DNA of 64,000 nucleotides from Chromobacterium sp. ATCC 53434 (GCF_002848345.1 NZ_CP025429.1:3720001-3784000), one strand, 5' to 3'. Positions 7,746 through 21,298 are shown, numbered from the stretch's first letter. Notes: a model not told the origin generated them from the letters alone. Numbers and translations: made by a program.

Positions 7746-8429
7746 TCAGATCCAGCTGCTGATCAGCGGCGCGGCGAACACCGTCGCCACACCGGCCAGC
7801 ATCATCGTCAAACTGGCCACCACGCCTTCCTCGGCGCCGATCTCGGCGGCCTTGGCCGTGCCCGCCGCGTGGGCGGCGGCGCCGAACAAGGCGCCCCTGG
7901 CCAGCGCCGAGCGTATCGGCAGCAAGGCCAGCATCAATTGGCCCAGCATCATTCCGCAGACGCCGGTCACGACGACGAACAGCGCGGTCAGGTCGGCCGA
8001 GCCGCCCAGCGTGTGCGAGGCGGCCAGCGCGAACGGGGTGCTGATCGACCGCGGCGCCAGGCTCTTCTGCATCAGCTCCGGCAGATCCAGCCAGCGCGCC
8101 AGCGCCACCGAGCTGACCACCGCCGCCGGGATCGCCGCCAGCACGCCGCAGCTCAAGGCCAGCCAGTGCTTGCGGATCAGCGCGCGCTGCTCGTAGATCG
8201 GCACCGCGAACGCCACCGTCGCCGGCCCCAGTAACCAGGTCAGCCAACGCGTGTCGGCGAAGTAGGTCTGGTACGGCACCCGCGCCAGCACCACCAGGCC
8301 GATGATCAGCAGCGGCACCGCCAGTATCGGCGTGCTCCACCAGCTGCGCGTCTTCAGGTAATACTTCTTGACCGCCCAGTACAGCACCACGGTGAGTACG
8401 AAGGAGATCAAGGCGATTTCATGCTCCAT
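7746..8429 (-). CDS. lrgB: LrgB/CidB-family membrane protein
   Basis: 227 residues with six or more hydrophobic segments across the whole length. The LrgB-family region around APRSISTPFALAAS and GGSADLTALFVV is present, and the glycine/alanine-rich GAAAHAAGTAKA follows. The family works with LrgA/CidA in holin-like control of murein hydrolase activity or export of small organic acids. The start overlaps the end of the LrgA gene by 11 bases, so the pair forms an operon. The LysR gene upstream is divergent, the same arrangement as cidR-cidAB. Confidence 0.88.
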   Translation of the reverse strand: MEHEIALISFVLTVVLYWAVKKYYLKTRSWWSTPILAVPLLIIGLVVLARVPYQTYFADTRWLTWLLGPATVAFAVPIYEQRALIRKHWLALSCGVLAAIPAAVVSSVALARWLDLPELMQKSLAPRSISTPFALAASHTLGGSADLTALFVVVTGVCGMMLGQLMLALLPIRSALARGALFGAAAHAAGTAKAAEIGAEEGVVASLTMMLAGVATVFAAPLISSWI

Positions 8430-8859
8430 GGACTTTCGCCCCCATCGCGGCCTTGCGCTTGCCGCCGCGGCGACGCATCCTGATTTCCAGGCGGTAGCAC
8501 GCGTCGACGACCAGCGCGGTCACCGCCATCACCAGCGCGGTGGAAACGACGATCACCAGCAGCAGCCTGGCGCCGGCGGAAGCGATCACCTGCGGATACT
8601 GCACCACCGCCACCACCGCCGGGATGAAGAACAACAGCATCTCGGCCAGCAGCCAGCGCGCGCCGTGACGGAACCAGGCCACCGGCAGCAGGCCCGACCA
8701 CAGGCCGGCCAGCACCAGCAGCATGCCCAGCACGCCTGCCGGCAAGGCCGGCAGCCAATGCTGGCTCAGCTGGCTGGCCGCCAGCCACACCAGGCTCAGC
8801 AGCACAACCTGTGAAACGGTTTGCAGCGGCTGCGACAGGCGGTGAAACAGGCGGGCCAT
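8419..8859 (-). CDS. lrgA: LrgA/CidA-family holin-like protein
   Basis: 146 residues with four predicted membrane helices and a basic C-terminal tail (RRRGGKRKA). LPALPAGVLGMLLVLAGLW and RHGARWLLAEMLLFFIPA regions are typical of the LrgA/CidA family (UPF0299-like). It is the first gene of a two-gene unit with LrgB and is transcribed away from a LysR regulator. The physiological role in this organism, whether control of lysis or overflow metabolism, cannot be told from sequence. Confidence 0.86.
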   Translation of the reverse strand: MARLFHRLSQPLQTVSQVVLLSLVWLAASQLSQHWLPALPAGVLGMLLVLAGLWSGLLPVAWFRHGARWLLAEMLLFFIPAVVAVVQYPQVIASAGARLLLVIVVSTALVMAVTALVVDACYRLEIRMRRRGGKRKAAMGAKVHGA

Positions 8860-8911
8860 GCTCGGCTTCCATCAACTTAGGAGTTGAAGCGAGTATAGCC
8901 AGCCGGAATTT

Positions 8912-8926
8912 ATTCTAAAAATGAAT
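8912..8926. promoter_or_regulatory. Likely LysR-type binding site between lrgA and its regulator
   Basis: ATTCTAAAAATGAAT is a T-N11-A dyad with ATTC and GAAT arms. It lies in the AT-rich gap between divergent lrgA and the LysR gene, as expected for an operator serving both. This is a pattern match only. Confidence 0.5.
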
Positions 8927-8961
8927 TAAAATTATCAATACGATTCCAATCAGGAATGCAT

Positions 8962-9852
8962 ATGGACATACGCGCGCTGCGTTATTTCGTCGAGCTGGTC
9001 AAATGCCAGAGCTTCACCCGCGCCGCCGACGCGCTGTTCGTCACCCAGCCGACGATCAGCAAGATGGTGAAGCAGCTGGAGGAGGAGCTGGCCATGCCGC
9101 TGATTCTGCGCGAGGGCCGCAGTTTCCGGCTGACCGACGCCGGCCGCGTCACCTACGAGCGCGGACTGGATGTGCTGTCGGCGATGAACCAGTTGAAGCA
9201 CGAGCTGGCCGACCTCGCCTCGCTGAGCCGCGGCGAACTGGTGGTCGGCCTGCCGCCTATGGTCGGCGTCGCCTTCTTCGCGCCGGTGGTCAGCCATTAT
9301 CGCCGCCGCTACCCGCAGATCGAATTGAAGATGGTGGAGGACGGCGCGCTGGGCATAGAAAGCCGCATCCGCGGCGGCGAGCTGGAAATCGGCGTGGCGG
9401 TGCTGCCGGTGGACAGCCAGGAATTCGACCACTACTCGGTGGTGCGCGATCCCTTGTGCCTGGTGGCGCCGGCCGGCTCGCGCTGGCACGGCAAGTCGCT
9501 GGTGCAGCTGGCCGACATCGCCGATCAGCCGCTGGTGCTGTACCCGGACGATTTCACGCTGAGCCGCCGCATCGGCGACGCCTTCCGCGAGCTGGGCAAG
9601 ACGCCCAATATCGTCGGCCGCAGCGCGCACTGGGACTTCATCGTCGAGCTGGTGGCGGCCAATCTGGGCATCACGATGCTGCCGCGCTGCATCGTCGCCC
9701 GGCTGAGTCCGGAGCAGTACGACGTGATTCCGCTGTACGACAACAAGCTGTACTGGCACCTGGCGCTGATCTGGCAGCGCGGCGCCTATCTGTCGCACGC
9801 GGCGCGCGCCTGGCTGGCGCTGACGCGGGAGACGCTGGGCGGCCAGGATTGA
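8962..9852 (+). CDS. LysR-family regulator divergent from lrgAB (CidR-like)
   Basis: 296 residues from ATG 8962, chosen because AGGA is six bases upstream. ATG 8956 is also in frame but too close. An N-terminal helix-turn-helix (about 1-60, with SFTRAADALFVTQPTISK) is followed by an effector-binding domain. It probably controls the divergent lrgAB genes, since the T-N11-A dyad at 8912-8926 sits between them. CidR in other bacteria responds to acetate, but no ligand can be read here. The gene runs into the convergent rlmB terminator immediately after its stop. Confidence 0.9.
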   Translation: MDIRALRYFVELVKCQSFTRAADALFVTQPTISKMVKQLEEELAMPLILREGRSFRLTDAGRVTYERGLDVLSAMNQLKHELADLASLSRGELVVGLPPMVGVAFFAPVVSHYRRRYPQIELKMVEDGALGIESRIRGGELEIGVAVLPVDSQEFDHYSVVRDPLCLVAPAGSRWHGKSLVQLADIADQPLVLYPDDFTLSRRIGDAFRELGKTPNIVGRSAHWDFIVELVAANLGITMLPRCIVARLSPEQYDVIPLYDNKLYWHLALIWQRGAYLSHAARAWLALTRETLGGQD

Positions 9853-9873
9853 AAAAGGCCGCGTCGGCGGCCT
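9852..9873 (-). terminator. Terminator of rlmB
   Basis: Stem AGGCCGC (9856-9862) and GCGGCCT (9867-9873) with loop GTCG, followed on the minus strand by TTTTT (9856-9852). It overlaps the last base of the convergent LysR gene's stop codon. Confidence 0.75.
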
Positions 9874-9894
9874 GCGATTCGATGGAAAACGCGC

Positions 9895-10644
9895 TCAGCC
9901 CGGCGCCTTCAGCACCCGCTGGCGGCGGCTCTCCGACAGCACCATGCCGGACGACACCGACACGTTCAGGCTCTCGACGCTGCCGAACATCGGAATGGAC
10001 ACCAGCACGTCGCAATGCTCGCGCGTCAGCCGGCGCATGCCCTCGCCCTCGGCGCCCATCACCCAGGCCAGCGGGCCGGAGGCGTCGAAGTGGTAAAGGT
10101 CGGTGTCGGCCTCCATCGTCGTGCCGGCCAGCCACACGCCGGCGTCCTTCAGATCGCGCAGCGTGCGCGCCAGATTGGTGACGGTGATATAGGGCACCAC
10201 CTCGGCGGCGCCGCAGGCCACCTTGGACACCGTCGCGTTCAGCGTGGCCGAGCGATCCTTCGGCGCGATCACCGCGTGCGCGCCCATCGCGTCGGCGACG
10301 CGCAGGCAGGCGCCCAGATTGTGCGGATCGGTGACGCCGTCCAGGATCAGCAGCAGCGGCGGCTCGGACAGGTTTTCCAGCACGTCGTCGAGGTCCACGT
10401 AGTTCATGCTGGCGTCTATCATCGCCACCACGCCCTGGTGGCGCGCGTTGCCGCTCATGCTGTCCAGCCGTTCCTTGTCGACGATGTGCAGCTTGACCTT
10501 CTCCTCGCCGGCCTTGTCCAGCACCGCCTTGGCGCGGGCGTCGTGGCGGCCGCCGGCCAGCCAGATCTCCAGCAGGCTCTTCGGGTTCTGCCACAGGCGG
10601 GCGTTGATGGCGTGGAAGCCGTGTATCAGGCGTTTGTTGCTCAT
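9895..10644 (-). CDS. rlmB: 23S rRNA (guanosine-2'-O)-methyltransferase RlmB
   Basis: 249 residues, the usual length. The N-terminal substrate-binding part (about 1-75) begins [13 protein letters not shown]. The SpoU knotted methyltransferase domain contains [27 protein letters not shown] and [17 protein letters not shown]. RlmB methylates the ribose of G2251 (E. coli numbering) in the peptidyl-transferase loop of 23S rRNA using S-adenosylmethionine. ATG 10644 was chosen by family alignment; the frame is open further upstream. A terminator follows at 9852-9873. Confidence 0.93.
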   Translation of the reverse strand: MSNKRLIHGFHAINARLWQNPKSLLEIWLAGGRHDARAKAVLDKAGEEKVKLHIVDKERLDSMSGNARHQGVVAMIDASMNYVDLDDVLENLSEPPLLLILDGVTDPHNLGACLRVADAMGAHAVIAPKDRSATLNATVSKVACGAAEVVPYITVTNLARTLRDLKDAGVWLAGTTMEADTDLYHFDASGPLAWVMGAEGEGMRRLTREHCDVLVSIPMFGSVESLNVSVSSGMVLSESRRQRVLKAPG

Positions 10645-10729
10645 GGCGGGGATGTCTCGAATGCTCAATTCCCGCCATTGTAGCCGCAAGCCGCCCGCCG
10701 GCCCAGCGCGGCGCCCGCCCGGAATCCGT

Positions 10730-13700
10730 TCAGGCAGGCTCCGCGGCCCGTCGCCAGTCCTCCGCCAGCGCGAAGAAGGCCGCCGCCGGCAGCGGCCGGC
10801 TGAAATGGTAGCCCTGCAGCGTGTGGCAGCCCTTGCTCTGCAGGAAGGCCGCCTGCGCCTCGTTCTCCACCCCCTCGGCCACCACGTGGAACTTCAGCTT
10901 CCTGGCCATCGCCAGGATGGCCTCGGCGATCGCCGCGTTGTCCTCGTCGTCCGGCAGACCGTCGACGAAGGACTGGTCTATCTTCAGCGTGTCCAGCGGG
11001 AAGCGCTTCAGGTGCGACAGCGACGAGTAGCCGGTGCCGAAGTCGTCGATGGACAGCCAGACGCCCAGCGCCTTCAATTCCGACAGCAGGCTCACCGCCT
11101 CGGTCGGGCTCTGCATGATCATGCTTTCGGTGATCTCCAGCTCCAGCCGCGCGGCGGCGAGGCCGGCCGCCTGCAGCGCGCCGGCCACCTTGGCCGGCAG
11201 CGACGGCTGGCCGAACTGGCGCGGCGACAGATTGACCGCCAGCCTCGGCACCGCCAACCCGGCGGCGTCCCAGGCGGCCAGCTGGCGGCAGGCTTCGCGC
11301 AGCACCCAGTCGCCTATCGGCTTGATCAGGCCGGTTTCCTCGGCCAGCGCGATGAAACGCACCGGCGGCACCAGGCCCAGCTGCGGATGGCGCCAGCGCA
11401 GCAGCGCCTCGGCCCCCTCCAGCGCCCGCGTGGTCGCGTTCAGCTGCGGCTGGTAATGCAGCTCGAACTCGCCGCGCTCCAGCGCCTGGCGCAGGCCGTT
11501 TTCCAGCAGCAGCCGTTCGAAGGTCTGGGTGTTCATGCCGACATCGAAGAACTGGTAGGTGTTCTTGCCGGCATCCTTGGCGCGGTACATCGCCACATCG
11601 GCGTTCTTCAGCAGCGTGCGCGCGTCGCGGCCGTCGTGCGGGAACACGCTGATGCCTATGCTGCCGGTGATGAAGACCTCGTGCGCCTCCAGCGTCAGCG
11701 GCCGGCCCAGCTCGGCCAGGATGTCGGACGCCATGCCGGCCAGTTGCGGGTGGCCGTCGAAACCGCTCATCAGCAGCGTGAACTCGTCGCCGCCGAGCCG
11801 CGCCAGCATGCCGCGCTCGCCGACCACCCTGTCCAGCCGGCGCGCGATCTCGCACAGCAGCTGGTCGCCGGCCTGGTGGCCGAAGGAGTCGTTGATCAGC
11901 TTGAAACGATCCAGATCGATGAACATCACCGCCAGCCGGCCGCCTTCGCCGGCCATGCGCCCCAATTCGCCATCCAGTTCGGCGGTCAGGCGGCTGCGGT
12001 TGGGCAGGCCGGTCAGCGGGTCGTGATTGGCCAGGAACTGCAGCCGCGCCTCGGCCTCCTTGCGCTGGGTGATGTCGGAGAACACCGCCACGTAGTTGCA
12101 GATCTGCTCGTCCTCGTCGCGCAGCGCCGAAATCGCCAGCTCGGCCGGATACCACTCGCCGTTCTTGCGCCGGTCGCGCATCTCGCCGTGCCAGTGCCCG
12201 CTGCCGGCCAGCGCCTGCTGCATCGCCTGCCGCTCGCTCTGGTCCGGGCTGAATATCCGCGACAGCTTGCCCAGCGTCTCCTCCTCGCCGTAGCCGGTGA
12301 TGCGGGAGAACGCGTCGTTGACGGCGATGATGCGGGCGCCGGCGTCCAGGATCAGGATGCCCTCGGCCGAGTTCTCGAACACCTTGGCGGCCAGCCGCAG
12401 ATTGGTGTCGGCCAGCAGCCGCTCGGAAATGTCCATCACCACGCCTATCACCGCCTTGCGCCCCTCCAGCTCGAACAGCCGGCTGTGCACCTCCATGTCC
12501 ACCACCACGCCGTCCCTGCGCAGGCCCCGGGTGGAGTAGTGCATCACCGAGATATTGTCGCGGAAGCGGCGCAGCAGCTGCTGGCGCAGCCGGTTGGCCT
12601 CGCCCGGCACCAGCACCTGGCCCATCGTCATGCCGGCCATCTCCTCCGGCGGGTAGCCCATGATGTCGGCCAGCTTCGGATTGACGTAGACCAGCCGCTC
12701 GTCCTGCAGGATGTAGATGCCGACCAGCGACTGCTCGACCAGCGCCAGATAGCGCTCCTCGGCCTCGCGCTTGGCCTTCTGCTCGCGCCGGCTGGCGGTG
12801 ATGTCGGTGTCGACGCTGCCGACGCCGGCCGGACGGCCTTCGGCGTCGAACAGCGGGAACTTGGACGCCAGCAGATAGGTTTCGACGCCGTTGAGGCTGA
12901 AATGCTCGTCGAACTGGCGCGGCGCCAGCATATTCAGCACTTGCTGGTCCTGCTCGCGGATCTGCGCGGCGTCGGCGGCGTCGAACACGTCCTCCGGCCG
13001 CTGCCCCGGCAGCGTGTGGACCGGCACGCCGACCCGCCGCGCGTAGGCGGCGTTGACCAGCAGGTAGCGGCCGTCCATGTCCTTCAGCGACATCATCGTC
13101 GGGCTGTTGTTGACCAGCGATTCGATGCGCGCCTGGAAGGTGCGCAGCGCCGCCTCGTCGACGCGGTGGCCGTCCATCAGTATCGCCACCAGCAGGCCGG
13201 ACACGTTCAGCGCCAGCGCCAGCAGCAGATCGGTGGAGGCATTGCCGACGCCGGCATGCGGCGGCGCGGCCAACGACAAGGCCAGCGACACCATGCCGGC
13301 CGTCAGCGCGGCGCCGTCGAGCCCGGTGCGGCAGGCCGCCCACAGGATGAACGGAAACAGCAAGAGCTGGCTGGGAATGTTCAGCGGCGCGGCGCTGGAC
13401 AGCAGCAAGGCCGCCGCGCCGGCCACCAGCGCCAGGATCAACGCCAGCTCCAGCCGCGTCGCCAGCGCCGGCTTCCGCGGCCAGGCCAGCGGCGCGCACA
13501 GGAACAACGCCGAGCTCGCCGCCGCCCAGCACTGCCACGCCCACGACCACGGCGTGATCGCGTGGTAGCCGGCCAGCCAGGCGTAACCACCCAGCAAGGC
13601 GCCGGCCGGCAGCGCCGGATAGGCGATCAGCGCCAGCAGCAGGCGGCGCAACTCCCCCGGCGTGGACGGGCGCAGCCGCGCGCCCAACAGGCCGCTCAAA

Positions 13701-14023
13701 TGCAGGCCGGGCAACAGCAGGTACAGGGAGGCGCCCAGCAATAAGGCCCATAGCGGCGGCGCGACGGCGGCCGCCGCGGCGGTCGCCGCCAGCGGCCACC
13801 ACCAGCCGCGCCGCGCGCCGTGCGCCAGCCATTGCCTGCACAGCAGGCCGTGCGACGCGAAACTGGCAAGCGACAATGCCGCCTGCGGCTGACGCGGCCA
13901 CAGGGCCACGCCGGCGATAAACGCCAGGAAACCCAGCCACTCCTCCACCCTAGGTGTGGTTTTCACGCTCCATCCCTCTTGCTGCGTCCGGTGGTCCGGA
14001 TCTTGGCCAAGCGGCTCGACCAT
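10730..14023 (-). CDS. Membrane GGDEF-EAL protein with three PAS domains
   Basis: 1097 residues. About the first 290 form eight or more hydrophobic segments in a MASE1-like sensor. Three PAS domains follow (roughly 300-410, 420-540 and 545-665). The GGDEF domain (about 670-830) has an intact GGDEF in RLGGDEF, so it could synthesise c-di-GMP. The EAL domain (about 850-1090) has EALLRW and [10 protein letters not shown], so it could also hydrolyse it. The start is uncertain: a GTG 19 codons later (VKTTPRVEE) is possible. The gene lies 85 bases upstream of rlmB on the same strand, with no obvious functional link. Confidence 0.9.
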   Translation of the reverse strand: MVEPLGQDPDHRTQQEGWSVKTTPRVEEWLGFLAFIAGVALWPRQPQAALSLASFASHGLLCRQWLAHGARRGWWWPLAATAAAAAVAPPLWALLLGASLYLLLPGLHLSGLLGARLRPSTPGELRRLLLALIAYPALPAGALLGGYAWLAGYHAITPWSWAWQCWAAASSALFLCAPLAWPRKPALATRLELALILALVAGAAALLLSSAAPLNIPSQLLLFPFILWAACRTGLDGAALTAGMVSLALSLAAPPHAGVGNASTDLLLALALNVSGLLVAILMDGHRVDEAALRTFQARIESLVNNSPTMMSLKDMDGRYLLVNAAYARRVGVPVHTLPGQRPEDVFDAADAAQIREQDQQVLNMLAPRQFDEHFSLNGVETYLLASKFPLFDAEGRPAGVGSVDTDITASRREQKAKREAEERYLALVEQSLVGIYILQDERLVYVNPKLADIMGYPPEEMAGMTMGQVLVPGEANRLRQQLLRRFRDNISVMHYSTRGLRRDGVVVDMEVHSRLFELEGRKAVIGVVMDISERLLADTNLRLAAKVFENSAEGILILDAGARIIAVNDAFSRITGYGEEETLGKLSRIFSPDQSERQAMQQALAGSGHWHGEMRDRRKNGEWYPAELAISALRDEDEQICNYVAVFSDITQRKEAEARLQFLANHDPLTGLPNRSRLTAELDGELGRMAGEGGRLAVMFIDLDRFKLINDSFGHQAGDQLLCEIARRLDRVVGERGMLARLGGDEFTLLMSGFDGHPQLAGMASDILAELGRPLTLEAHEVFITGSIGISVFPHDGRDARTLLKNADVAMYRAKDAGKNTYQFFDVGMNTQTFERLLLENGLRQALERGEFELHYQPQLNATTRALEGAEALLRWRHPQLGLVPPVRFIALAEETGLIKPIGDWVLREACRQLAAWDAAGLAVPRLAVNLSPRQFGQPSLPAKVAGALQAAGLAAARLELEITESMIMQSPTEAVSLLSELKALGVWLSIDDFGTGYSSLSHLKRFPLDTLKIDQSFVDGLPDDEDNAAIAEAILAMARKLKFHVVAEGVENEAQAAFLQSKGCHTLQGYHFSRPLPAAAFFALAEDWRRAAEPA

Positions 14024-14207
14024 ATGCCATTGAAAACACCCAAAGCATCAGCCGAACGGTTTCACATTATTTTTTCTGATATCTTGATGGCATCAAGCGG
14101 CTTTTTACTTCATGCTGAAATAAGCCTAACTTGAGCCAAACGCATACGATAGCCGGGAATCCGGCCGGCGGCTAGAGCCGTCTGCCGGCACATGACCGGC
14201 GCGCTGT

Positions 14208-14213
14208 TATAAT
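14208..14213 (+). promoter_or_regulatory. -10 box upstream of mfd
   Basis: A perfect TATAAT lies 38 bases before the mfd start. No convincing -35 box is seen 17 bases upstream. Otherwise the 227-base gap between the GGDEF-EAL gene and mfd has no recognisable gene. Confidence 0.5.
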
Positions 14214-14250
14214 CGCGACAAGCACAACTCCGCACAGAAGCCCGATCAAG

Positions 14251-17643
<3,393 letters not shown>

Positions 17644-17672
17644 GCTCGATTTCCTTCTCAAAGACACTCAGT

Positions 17673-17703
17673 AAAAAGCCAACTCTTTGGGTTGGCTTTT
17701 TTC
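17673..17703 (+). terminator. Rho-independent terminator of mfd
   Basis: Stem built from AAAAAGCCAAC (17673-17683) and GTTGGCTTTTTT (17691-17702), with a 7-base loop TCTTTGG and a T-run. It is placed 30 bases after the mfd stop. The A-run on the other side could also make it work in reverse. Confidence 0.9.
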
Positions 17704-17730
17704 TTTGACTAAATCTTTCCATAGCCTATT

Positions 17731-17789
17731 GATGATGATTTTCATGGCGGGGCTGCCCGCCGGGCGGAACCGGCATGAAAACTATCATC
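17731..17789. repeat. Long imperfect hairpin downstream of mfd
   Basis: Arms at 17731-17750 and 17770-17789 match at 17 of 20 positions (GATGATNNTTTTCATG on the left arm and its complement on the right). A GC-rich 19-base centre itself contains a short GCCCGCCGGGC palindrome. It sits in the gap between mfd and the first binding-protein gene. A second small hairpin, ATCCGC-AAA-GCGGAT, follows directly (about 17786-17800). It resembles a REP-like or cruciform element; no function is visible. Confidence 0.6.
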
Positions 17790-17930
17790 CGCAAAGCGGA
17801 TTCCTAAACGATTCGTCGACGTAAACAGGCAAGAGCGAAGCCAAGCCAATGCGAAAATCCGGCCAGAAGCCGGTTTGTCTTGCCGGATCGCTGGTCGATA
17901 ATCAGGACATAGCGACCCGGGTCCGTCTTG

Positions 17931-18701
17931 ATGAGCGATTTCCGTAAAATGGCCTGCGCCGCGCTGTTCGCCTGCAGCGCGGCGGCGCGCGGCATGACAG
18001 ACGCGAGCGCGGATGGGCTCGCGCTGGTGACCGGCGAGTTTCCGCCCTATGTCGGCGAGAAACTGCCGCAGGGCGGCATCAGCGCCGTGATCGTCCGCGA
18101 AGCCTTCGCCGCCGCCGGGATGCCGGCCCCCAGAATCGTCTTCCTGCCCTGGAAACGGGCGTACTCGGAAACCGGGCAAGGCCGTTTCGCCGCCAGCTTC
18201 CCCTATGCCCGCGACGCCAGCCGCGAAAAGGATTTCCTGTATTCAGAGCCGCTGCATCTGGACCATTTCTCCTATTTCGTCCGCCAAGGCGACAAAGACG
18301 CCGAACAAGGCCGCTGGCAGGGCAAGCGGCTGTGCCTGCCCCTGGGCTGGACCACCGCCTACACCGAAGCCGACATCCGCAAATACCAGCTGCGGCTGGA
18401 GCGTCCGCCCACGCTGGACAGCTGTCTGAAAATGCTGGATCGCAACACCGTGGACATGGTGTCGTGCAACGACTTCGTCGCCTCCTTCGCCATCCGCCAA
18501 CTGTACGGCGAACGCTCCCCCTTCGTCGTCGCCGGCATCGACGGGCAGCAGACCAGCGCGCTATACCTGATCGTCAGCCGCCGCCGGCCGGATGCCGAGC
18601 GGCTGATCCGCCAATTCAACCAGGGCCTGGCCTCGCTGCGCAAAAGCGGCCGCTACCAGCAGCTGGTCCAGCAATCGCGCGACGCCTCGCCCAGCCGATG
18701 A
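17931..18701 (+). CDS. Periplasmic solute-binding protein, family 3-like
   Basis: 256 residues from ATG 17931. A signal-peptide-like N-terminus (hydrophobic about 8-24) is followed by an SBP_bac_3-like fold containing LVTGEFPPYVGE, VFLPWKRAY and FAASFPYARDASREKDFLYS. These proteins usually bind amino acids or small organic compounds in the periplasm, or act as sensors. No ABC permease or ATPase gene lies nearby. The stop overlaps the start of a second binding protein (ATGA), so the pair is coupled. The upstream ribosome-binding site is weak. Confidence 0.8.
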   Translation: MSDFRKMACAALFACSAAARGMTDASADGLALVTGEFPPYVGEKLPQGGISAVIVREAFAAAGMPAPRIVFLPWKRAYSETGQGRFAASFPYARDASREKDFLYSEPLHLDHFSYFVRQGDKDAEQGRWQGKRLCLPLGWTTAYTEADIRKYQLRLERPPTLDSCLKMLDRNTVDMVSCNDFVASFAIRQLYGERSPFVVAGIDGQQTSALYLIVSRRRPDAERLIRQFNQGLASLRKSGRYQQLVQQSRDASPSR

Positions 18702-19498
18702 AAGCGCGTGTCCAAATCGCCGCCGCCCGCGGCTGGGCGGCCATCCTGCTCGGCGGCCTGCTGGCCTGTCTGTCGGCGCGGGCGTCGGGCCGCGAGCTGC
18801 TGGTGGTTTTTTCCTCCGGACGGCCGCCCTTTTCCTTTCACGACGACAAGTCGGGCGACACCGGCATAGAAGTGGACCTGATGCGCGCGGCGCTGCAACG
18901 GCTGGGCTATTCGATGAAGACCGCGATCGCCCCCAACTCGCGGCTGCTGCTGGCCGTTGCCGGCGGCCAGGCCGACATCGCCTCGGCGGTGCACGAACAC
19001 GGCACCGACGGCAAGGGCGTGTATTACTCGGACGGCTTCATCGAATATCACAATATCGCGATCGGCAAACGGGAGCGGCGGCTGGACATCCGCTCGCAGC
19101 GGGATCTGGACGGGCACAGCTTCGCCATCTGGCAGCATGGCTGGCAAGACCTCGGCCCCGCCTTCCAGGCCGCCTACCAGCCCGACCCGTCCGGCCGCTT
19201 CCGCGGCAATTATCACGAGACGGCCAGCCAGGAAAACCAGTGCCGGATGTTCTGGGCCGACCGGGTGGAACTGTTGATCATAGACCGCACGGTATTCAGC
19301 TGGTTTCGCGACAAGCTGGCCGCCAGCCTGCCCACCGGCGCGGCCGTCAGCTACTACGACATCTTTCCGCAAAGCACCGTCTTTCCCGCGGCCTTCCGCG
19401 ACAAGGCGCTGCGCGACCGCTTCAACCAGGCGCTGCGGCAGCTCCGCCGGAACGGCGACTATCAGCGCATTCTGGCGCGCTACCGGCTGGGAGGCTGA
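18698..19498 (+). CDS. Second periplasmic solute-binding protein, family 3-like
   Basis: 266 residues. A signal peptide of about 30 residues (AAILLGGLLACLSARASG) is followed by an SBP_bac_3 fold with SSGRPPFSFHDDKSGDTGIE and EVDLMRAALQRLGYSM near the start. It overlaps the preceding gene by four bases and shares its fold but has clearly diverged. No transporter subunits are adjacent, so the two may serve a distant permease or a sensory role. The ligand is unknown. Confidence 0.8.
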   Translation: MKARVQIAAARGWAAILLGGLLACLSARASGRELLVVFSSGRPPFSFHDDKSGDTGIEVDLMRAALQRLGYSMKTAIAPNSRLLLAVAGGQADIASAVHEHGTDGKGVYYSDGFIEYHNIAIGKRERRLDIRSQRDLDGHSFAIWQHGWQDLGPAFQAAYQPDPSGRFRGNYHETASQENQCRMFWADRVELLIIDRTVFSWFRDKLAASLPTGAAVSYYDIFPQSTVFPAAFRDKALRDRFNQALRQLRRNGDYQRILARYRLGG

Positions 19499-19580
19499 AT
19501 CCGGCGCAATGCCGACGGCATTGATAGCCGCCGCACTTGTCAGTATGCTTGCCTCATCGTCCGAACAAAGCCGCTCGACA

Positions 19581-20099
19581 ATGCCTTTACGCGATATCCG
19601 CATGCTGGCCCGCTACAGCGCCTGGGCCAACCACCGTCTGTTCGACACGCTGGCCGCGCTGCCGGAAGAGGAACTGCTGAAGCCCCGCGCCACCGTGTTC
19701 GGCAACATCCTGTCGACGCTGAACCACAATCTGGTGATCGACCGCATCTGGCAGGCCCACCTGCAGGCCCGGCCGCACGGCTACAGCGGCCGCAACACCG
19801 CGGACACGCCGGCCCTGGCCGAGCTGGTCCGGGCGCAATCGGAGCTGGACCGCTGGTATGTCGATTACGCCGACGGCCTGGACCCGGCCTCCCACGAAGA
19901 GCTCGTGGATTTCGCCTTCGTCGACGGCGGCGCCGGCAGCATGCGGCGCGGCGACATGCTGCTACATATCGTCAACCACAAGAACTATCACCGCGGCTTC
20001 GTCGCCGACATGCTGTACCAAGTGCCCGCCAAGCCCCCGGCGACCGATCTGCCGGTCTATCTGCGGGACGCCCACCGGGAAGAAAACGACGCGCCTTAA
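19581..20099 (+). CDS. DinB-family protein
   Basis: 172 residues from ATG 19581, where similarity begins (MPLRDIRMLARYSAWANHRL). The DinB/YfiT four-helix bundle is recognised from AWANHRLFDTL, LNHNLVIDRIWQAHL and ML.HIVNHKNYHRG, giving three metal-ligand histidines (in NHNL, and the two of HIVNHKNYH). The family includes metal-dependent thiol transferases and many proteins of unknown function. An in-frame upstream ATG at 19509 would add an unrelated 24 residues. Its stop codon overlaps that of the convergent GGDEF gene. Confidence 0.85.
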   Translation: MPLRDIRMLARYSAWANHRLFDTLAALPEEELLKPRATVFGNILSTLNHNLVIDRIWQAHLQARPHGYSGRNTADTPALAELVRAQSELDRWYVDYADGLDPASHEELVDFAFVDGGAGSMRRGDMLLHIVNHKNYHRGFVADMLYQVPAKPPATDLPVYLRDAHREENDAP

Positions 20100-21298
20100 T
20101 GCTGGGCCGCCATCTCCAGCTCGCGCTCTATTTCCACCCGGTTTCTCCCCTTGCGCTTGGCCTGGTACAGCAGCAGATCGGCCTCCAGGAACAGGCTGGC
20201 CAGACTGTCGTGCTCTAACCGTCTCAGGCAGGCCACGCCTATGCTGGCGCTGATCGACAACTGCAATTCGCCCACCTTCGGCTGCAGGTTGGCGATGGCT
20301 AGGCGCAGACGATCCGCCACGTTGCAGGCCTCCACCCGGTTGGCAAGGGGCAGCATCACCACGAACTCCTCGCCGCCATGGCGTCCCAGCAGATCGCCTT
20401 GACGCGACTCCGCGCGCAGGCAGTCGGCCAGCTGACGCAACACCGCGTCTCCCGCCTGGTGGCCGTAGCGGTCGTTGACCTCCTTGAAGTGATCCAGGTC
20501 GATCAGCAACAAAGCCAGCGCCTCTGCGCGCTGGTTCGCCCGCGCGAACAGGGCCGTGGCCTGCTCGTGGAAGGTGCGGTGGTTGTACAACTGGGTCAGA
20601 CCATCCTGCTGCGCTTGCTGGCGGACCTGCTCCAGCAACTGCTCATAGCTGATCAGCAGCACGCAAAGGCTGAAGCTGTACCCGAGCCAGAACAGCATCT
20701 GGGATGCCAGCGCGTTGAAAAGGACGCCATCCTGATCGTAACGCCCGCCAACATGCCAGCCGTACCACAGCCTGGAGATCGACACCAGGCACTGCAGCAG
20801 CGCGAACGCCCCCGCCATCCAGTGCCCTATGCCCCGATAGGCATGCCTGAACCGCCAGAACTCCCTAATCGACAACATCCAGAACAGCATCGCGAAGCCG
20901 GCCACCACCTGCACCCGTGCCGGAAAATCGTCCGGCCCCGCCCAGTAACGGTAAGCCAGCAACTCCAGCAAGCAGAGCGCGAAGCAGCCCTGCCAGCCGC
21001 TGGGCAAGCCATGCAACTGACGCGTGCAGATCACGGCCAGCGGGCAGAACACCACCAGCAGGTAATTGGTCAGCTGCAACTGCTGCCAGCCCGACAGGCC
21101 CAGCGGCAGGGCATTGACCAGGAAGCCAAGATCGCCCAGCAGACCGGCGATGCCCAGCGTGAGCAACGCGCGTTCACGCCGGCCGCTGAACCAGGACAAC
21201 AGCAGCACCGCGGTCAGCACCAGCGAATAACCGGTATTGCTGATCAGCGTGGCTTTAAAGTCGAGAATGCTGGGCGTATGCAAAGGTACACTGGACAT
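20096..21298 (-). CDS. Membrane diguanylate cyclase (GGEEF)
   Basis: 400 residues from ATG 21298. About the first 230 residues hold six or seven membrane helices, in an unrecognised sensor module. A coiled-coil segment (about 230-245) leads to a GGDEF domain with LTQLYNHRTF, DLDHFKEVNDRYGHQAGD and the active motif HGGEEF, so it should make c-di-GMP. No EAL domain and no obvious RxxD inhibitory site were seen. The gene converges on the DinB-family gene, the two stop codons overlapping at 20096-20099. Confidence 0.9.
   Translation of the reverse strand: MSSVPLHTPSILDFKATLISNTGYSLVLTAVLLLSWFSGRRERALLTLGIAGLLGDLGFLVNALPLGLSGWQQLQLTNYLLVVFCPLAVICTRQLHGLPSGWQGCFALCLLELLAYRYWAGPDDFPARVQVVAGFAMLFWMLSIREFWRFRHAYRGIGHWMAGAFALLQCLVSISRLWYGWHVGGRYDQDGVLFNALASQMLFWLGYSFSLCVLLISYEQLLEQVRQQAQQDGLTQLYNHRTFHEQATALFARANQRAEALALLLIDLDHFKEVNDRYGHQAGDAVLRQLADCLRAESRQGDLLGRHGGEEFVVMLPLANRVEACNVADRLRLAIANLQPKVGELQLSISASIGVACLRRLEHDSLASLFLEADLLLYQAKRKGRNRVEIERELEMAAQH

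Noticed and set aside
10406..13744. Plus-strand open frame of 1112 codons opposite the GGDEF-EAL gene
   Set aside because: Gln/Arg-rich shadow frame with no domains; the minus strand holds three PAS, GGDEF and EAL domains.
17742..18179. Minus-strand 145-codon frame after mfd
   Set aside because: It overlaps the hairpin region and the signal-peptide end of a clear plus-strand binding protein; no ribosome-binding site or motif.
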